DNA of 64,000 nucleotides. Origin: Hermatobates lingyangjiaoensis (lineage: Eukaryota > Arthropoda > Insecta > Hemiptera > Hermatobatidae). A program made the position numbers and the translations under genes. The stretch lies in NCBI GenBank assembly GCA_026182355.1, contig JAPFBL010000104.1:3093501-3157500 (forward strand). The letters run 5' to 3'. The notes under the pieces are model-generated. The model saw only the letters and a program-made list of their open reading frames with translations. It was not told the origin of the DNA and searched no databases. Shown in pieces: positions 60,175-64,000 of the stretch (position 1 is its first letter; each line of letters starts with the position of its first letter).

Positions 60175-60930
60175 AAACAGGAAAACGACCCAAAAGGACA
60201 ACAAACGATTCACGTTGAATCACAAACACAGAACTAAAGAACAAACAGACTTACTGTCTCTAATTTTTGGTTGAACCGTCATCAGGAGAGTTGAGATATG
60301 GACACCAAGCGCACCTTGTGAAGCGATGGTTGGAGACCAACAATGTTGTCACACGCGTGCCCAGTTCAAGTGAGGTAAGAAAAATTAACTAAGAATAAGC
60401 TAAAAAATAGAAAGTGAAAATGAAGAAAATTAGGAAATATAAAATTATAAACTTAAAAGAAAATAAGAGGAAAATAGTTGAAAAAAAAAATAAAATTCAA
60501 AATCAAATTTCTGTCTTGAAAACAAAATAACAGTTTGAACTGTCTTAAGGAGAGACAATAGAGGGAAACCAAGCGCACTGGTTCAGAGACGGTTGGAGAC
60601 CAGCAATGTTGCCACATGTGCACCCGGTCACAGAGAATAACGTAGACAGGAATCAATTTATCATTAAATTAAATTAGTGAAATATGAAAAAAATAATTAA
60701 TAAATAAAAGAAAAAATTGAAAGATGAACAGAGAAAGTGATATATAAACTATATAAGAACATTGAACTATATTTGTCCGTTTAGGATTGCATTTCCAACG
60801 AAAAAAGTATATATATATATATAAGTCGTTATCAACCTTTGGAGTGATTCACATCTATTCCTGACGACGAGGACATCGAAATATAGTAGTGAGTTCAGTC
60901 ATTTCTTTTCTATGTGTTCTTTTGAAAATT

Positions 60931-60975
<45 letters not shown>

Positions 60976-61185
60976 TTGTTACATGGTGACCATAAGGAGA
61001 GTAGTTTGTAGGTCCATGAGAGCGGTTATTAGAAAGACCCAGTTACCCGTTGCCCAGCGAAGCCTCCGTTATTCCACCAATGGGTATAGAGGTTGCACAG
61101 ACCCTTTGTGATTTAAGAAGTATTAAGACGGTTCAAACTGAAAATTAGAGACTGTAAGTGTGTGCTTTTAATTTCTCTATGTTTC
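60172..61185. repeat. Family-3 PLE ends, complex inverted arrangement
   Basis: Left unit 60172-60330 (minus core near 60255-60290: CTGATGA, C, GGTT/AACC) and a similar unit at 60500-60660, sharing ACCAAGCGCAC and GGTTGGAGACCA. An opposite-strand partner at 61120-61165 (TTAAGA, C, GGTT/AACT, GAAAATTAGAGAC). Between them, 60823-60937 is a separate small PLE end bounded by (TA)n on both sides (60810-60822, 60938-60972). Confidence 0.7.
60861..60884 (+). ncRNA. Hammerhead-like core, minimal
   Basis: CTGACGA, unpaired C, a 2-bp GA/TC helix, GAA, ATAT, A. Helix II is too short to be stable, so this is a decayed form. About 55 nt later (TA)n begins, the usual order. Confidence 0.4.
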
Positions 61186-61389
61186 TTTTTGACTGAAGTG
61201 ACTGAAGCTCTATGGTTGCTCATACCGAGACTAAGCTGGTGGATGCTTGGCATACGTAGAACGAATCACACTTGGTACACTCCAAACGGTACACACAGTT
61301 TTTGGGGGTACACGAGCAGTGAATTAGAACAGGATAGTCAGTGTTGTGGTAGGGAGTTGTGAAGTGTAGTTAGGGTTTGTTAATGGGGC

Positions 61390-61650
61390 AGGTGAGGCAA
61401 CCTCGAAATCAACACAGTTGATCTCCGAGCGAAACTTTATGGCTTTCATTAATACTATGTGCTGCTAATGCAGTTGCATTAATTTACCTTTCTCTTATAG
61501 AATATGCGTTCTGTTAAGTTCCTTCCTGCAGAAAACGACTGGTTTGTCCATAATAGACTTTGCTACAGTCTTACCACTTTATTGCATATCATTACACTGT
61601 AATTTCTTTGGAATCTTCTCTTTTGTATTTGAAAATAAAAATTTCAAAAG
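61390..61650 (-). pseudogene. PLE GIY-YIG endonuclease fragment
   Basis: Colinear at the DNA level with 25130-25320 of the long PLE: GCAGTTGCATTAATTTACC, TTATAGAATATGCG, AAACGACTGGTTTGTCC, and TTTGTATTTGAAAATAAA. Translation on the minus strand gives the same nuclease region with frameshifts. It belongs to a different, diverged PLE copy. Confidence 0.8.
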
Positions 61651-62355
61651 AAATGCAAAAGTAAAGTGAAATCTCTATTTCACAAACTAAGTGAACACTA
61701 TAATATAATTTATTTTTTAGCAATTTCTGTAATCGTAGAATCACGCGTACTTATTGCACGCGTGATTGATCATTGAAAGAAAAGTTTTGAGTGAGTTCTT
61801 TTTTTTATAATTTTGAATTATAGTAAACAAGTAAATTATTTGTGCTAAAATAAAGAACGCGTACTTTATTTTACCATAATCTTATCGGTATATTATTTCA
61901 TGGTGTTCATGTAATAGTCTTTATAATAACAAACGTACAAATTTTGAACCAAGTTTGTATACATGATAACTTTTGTACAAAAGTTGTTTAAGAATGATAC
62001 TGATTATGATGGTAGGTTCTATTGTAGGTTTTCAAATAAATAAAATCCAGATGGAGATGTATTAAAAATACTAAGAATATAGATTGAAAAAAATACTTCT
62101 TATCGTTGATATATCAAGACAGTTTGTTGTCGAGAGAAGATTAGGAGAGAATCAAAATTTACAGGGTAACTATTTTTTATAGAAGAACCAGAAGTCAGAA
62201 GTAGAGAGGGTTTAACTCTAGATATAACCGTTTACCTGCTGCACTCAAACCTTCTCATCTAATCACCTCTTTACTACAAAATGTGGTTCAAAATATCGAC
62301 TGTACTAAGTATATGTCATTGTATGTGTTTTTGTTGTTTTGATAAAAATATAAAT
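61651..62355. other. Anonymous AT-rich sequence
   Basis: Contains a short inverted repeat GTACTTATTGCACGCGTGAT near 61748; nothing else recognised. Confidence 0.4.
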
Positions 62356-62798
62356 TGTAGCGGCAACACTAACGCAAGTCTGTAAGAACCAGCTGTTCTT
62401 AAGAACCAGCTGTTCTTTAGAACCAGCTGTTCTTAAGAACCAGCTGTTAGTAAGAACCAGTTGTTTTCGCCATCTTGACCTGGTTGGAAGCGTCTCTTCG
62501 TCACTCCATGAATTCGCCATCTTGACCCGTTGGAAGCGTCTCTCCCTGTTACTCGATCAACTCGCCATGCCTTGTGTTTCTTCGCCACTTCTTAATTCTA
62601 TTCTACATTTCATCGCACGCCTTGCCATCTGCTCATCAGTACGGAGGATCTGACCGGAAATTAGCAATAGACAGAGACTTTGTGTATTATGTGGGGACCC
62701 ATGTAGTGATGTATATTAAAGTGTTCTATTGTCAACTTGTACCAAAACATAATAAACAGTTATCAGTGCGCCCCACATAATTGGTGGGTAAATATCCA
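62356..62798 (+). repeat. 5' LTR of the TRIM
   Basis: Begins TGTAGCGGCAAC. Contains five palindromic AGAACCAGCTGTTCT-type units (62387-62463) and an AATAAA near 62750 that could be the polyadenylation signal. Confidence 0.92.
62387..62465 (+). promoter_or_regulatory. Palindrome array in LTR (possible enhancer)
   Basis: Five successive copies of AAGAACCAGCTGTT, the first four followed by CTT or AGT so that most form a 15-bp palindrome centred on the E-box CAGCTG. Position in the 5' part of the LTR fits U3. The same array is in the 3' LTR (63441-63519). A regulatory role is inference. Confidence 0.45.
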
Positions 62799-62956
62799 TC
62801 CAAATTGGTGTTTCCGCCCGAAAATATCCTTCCAAATTGGTGTTTCCGACAAATCGAACTGGGCAACTAATTACGATCACTTGTAAGTAATTAACGCTAA
62901 TTATTACTTTACAATTCTTAATTGCACTCATTGTCTCACTATTTTATAACTTTGCC

Positions 62957-63100
62957 ATGCTTTGTATGAATGAAAATTCAGATTCAACTTGTACAGGAAC
63001 TTCGGTTCCTCCAGCAGTCGATAGGTTAGGCATCAAACTGCCACTATTCTCGAAAAGAAAACCCAGTTTTGGTTCCTGCAGGCTGAGGCCAATCGAACGC
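62957..63100 (+). pseudogene. Gag N-terminal fragment of a Gypsy-type element
   Basis: The frame from ATG at 62957 encodes VDRLGIKLPLFSKRKPSF, then after a one-base shift FWFLQAEANRT. Gypsy-family gag proteins of animals have LxLPPFWxxxPxxWFxQxEAxF here. Coding resemblance stops where the 31-bp repeats begin, so the repeats replace the rest of gag. Confidence 0.65.
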
Positions 63101-63275
63101 CTGGTAACTCGCCTCCAGGTCAACTCAACGCCTGGTAACTCGCCTCCAGGTCAACTCAACGCCTGGTAACTCGCCTCCAGGTCAACTCAACGCCTGGTAA
63201 CTCGCCTCCAGGTCAACTCAACGCCTGGTAACTCGCCTCCAGGTCAACTCAACACCTGGTAACTCGCCTCCAGGC
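63097..63275 (+). repeat. 31-bp minisatellite, about 5.7 units
   Basis: Unit CGCCTGGTAACTCGCC plus TCCAGGTCAACTCAA, near-perfect. Each unit contains CCTGG...CCAGG, a self-complementary pair around TAACTCGCCT. The last units have substitutions. Confidence 0.95.
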
Positions 63276-63409
63276 CCATCGAACACCTGATAATTCAACC
63301 AACGCCTCGATGAAGCCAACGGACGATCCACCACCTCGAGTTACTCGCTCCGGACGGATCGTTCGTTTTGACGCTTCGAAGGTTAACTTCTCCGCTGGGG
63401 GAGGTGTGA

Positions 63410-63852
63410 TGTAGCGGCAACACTAACGCAAGTCTGTAAGAACCAGCTGTTCTTAAGAACCAGCTGTTCTTTAGAACCAGCTGTTCTTAAGAACCAGCTG
63501 TTAGTAAGAACCAGTTGTTTTCGCCATCTTGACCTGGTTGGAAGCGTCTCTTCGTCACTCCATGAATTCGCCATCTTGACCCGTTGGAAGCGTCTCTCCC
63601 TGTTACTCGATCAACTCGCCATGCCTTGTGTTTCTTCGCCACTTCTTAATTCTATTCTACATTTCATCGCACGCCTTGCCATCTGCTCATCAGTACGGAG
63701 GATCTGACCGGAAATTAGCAATAGACAGAGACTTTGTGTATTATGTGGGGACCCATGTAGTGATGTATATTAAAGTGTTCTATTGTCAACTTGTACCAAA
63801 ACATAATAAACAGTTATCAGTGCACCCCACATAATTGGTGGGTAAATATCCA
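63410..63852 (+). repeat. 3' LTR of the TRIM
   Basis: Same length and almost the same sequence as the 5' LTR. Confidence 0.92.
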
Positions 63853-64000
63853 CTAAAAAATTTACATTTGTACGTCCAGTTTAATTTTTTGTATACATGT
63901 ACTTGTCTAGGCTATTGTGAGGTATTCAGAAATAGGACCAAAACAGTTGTATTGGCTGAAACACATCCGTTAGATTTCTGAATTTTTACTCTAGTTCAGA
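63853..64000. other. Anonymous AT-rich sequence
   Basis: Nothing recognised up to the window edge. Confidence 0.4.

Larger units (their letters stand above)
62799..63409 (+). other. Internal region of the TRIM
   Basis: Begins with two near-copies of a 30-bp word (ATATCC(A/T)TCCAAATTGG plus TGTTTCCG), then a gag start, then the 31-bp minisatellite, and ends with the polypurine run. A primer-binding site is probably near the TTGGTG words but I cannot name the tRNA. Confidence 0.7.
62356..63852 (+). mobile_element. Small LTR retrotransposon (TRIM-like) with young LTRs
   Basis: Two 443-bp direct repeats starting TGTAGCGG and ending ATATCCA flank 611 bp. A purine-rich GGGGGAGG lies just before the 3' LTR. 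The interior holds only the start of a gag gene and a minisatellite; there is no protease, RT or integrase. By eye the LTRs differ at one base (GTGCGCCCC versus GTGCACCCC), so the insertion is recent. No clear target duplication (TAAAT before, CTAAA after). Confidence 0.9.

Noticed and set aside
63097..63275. Regular repeats resembling a CRISPR array
   Set aside because: Units are directly adjacent with no unique spacers, and the context is a eukaryotic LTR element.
63620..63700. CTGATGAG on the minus strand of the TRIM LTR as a hammerhead core (retrozyme-like)
   Set aside because: No helix II followed by GAA at the right spacing, so the element is a TRIM without a visible ribozyme.

Overview
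This window reads as nuclear DNA of an animal, most likely an insect. It is very AT-rich, has almost no host coding capacity, and is full of animal transposon families and (TA)n microsatellites. The only host coding sequence I can defend is one 147-bp exon on the minus strand (17909-18055). It has intact splice sites and a peptide resembling the end of the cholinesterase-like domain of arthropod neuroligins. The rest would then be intron or intergenic repeat sequence. A sap-feeding bug is only a guess, from a general resemblance of the repeats.

Layout. 0-8 kb: decayed repeats, a Helitron 3' end (1968), a GC-richer block (about 4.91-5.33 kb) and a Jockey-like non-LTR fragment (6.4-6.8 kb). 8.5-10.9 kb: 'family A', an unclassified element with an internal 794-bp tandem duplication; an inverted copy lies at 46.7-48.4 kb and pieces at 14.2, 28.1, 49.6 and 51.3 kb. 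13-18 kb: a Penelope-like (PLE) end, a Helitron helicase relic, a tRNA-like relic and the host exon. 21-27 kb: PLE ends and a PLE reverse transcriptase with a GIY-YIG nuclease, frameshifted and carrying an inverted 5' tail. 27.4 kb: R1-like RT fragment. 32.6-34.1 kb and 41.4-43.5 kb: dense clusters of fold-back PLE ends separated by (TA)n. 36.9-40.2 kb: a gutted Gypsy retrotransposon whose 3' LTR is split by a complete 1,351-bp Helitron. 57.2-58.0 kb: a complete hAT-type MITE with an 8-bp target duplication. 60-61.7 kb: another PLE fold-back and a GIY-YIG fragment. 62.4-63.9 kb: a young small LTR retrotransposon (TRIM) with 443-bp LTRs.

Main observation. Many PLE ends here, from several diverged families, carry a 37-43-nt motif with the layout of a minimal hammerhead ribozyme: a CUGANGA-like box, a helix, GAA, a short palindrome beginning with A and ending with U, one nucleotide, and in the best copies a closing helix. 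The helix and the palindrome differ between families but keep pairing (GACCG/CGGUU, GAACAC/GUGUUC, GGUG/CACC, GACUG/CAGUC, GGAC/GUCC; AGAUCU, ACGCGU, ACAUGU, AGCGCU). All copies share one unpaired nucleotide between the box and the second helix. These ends occur mostly as asymmetric inverted repeats bounded on one side by (TA)n. Hammerheads in Penelope-like elements are established knowledge; this clustered fold-back organisation is the part worth pursuing.
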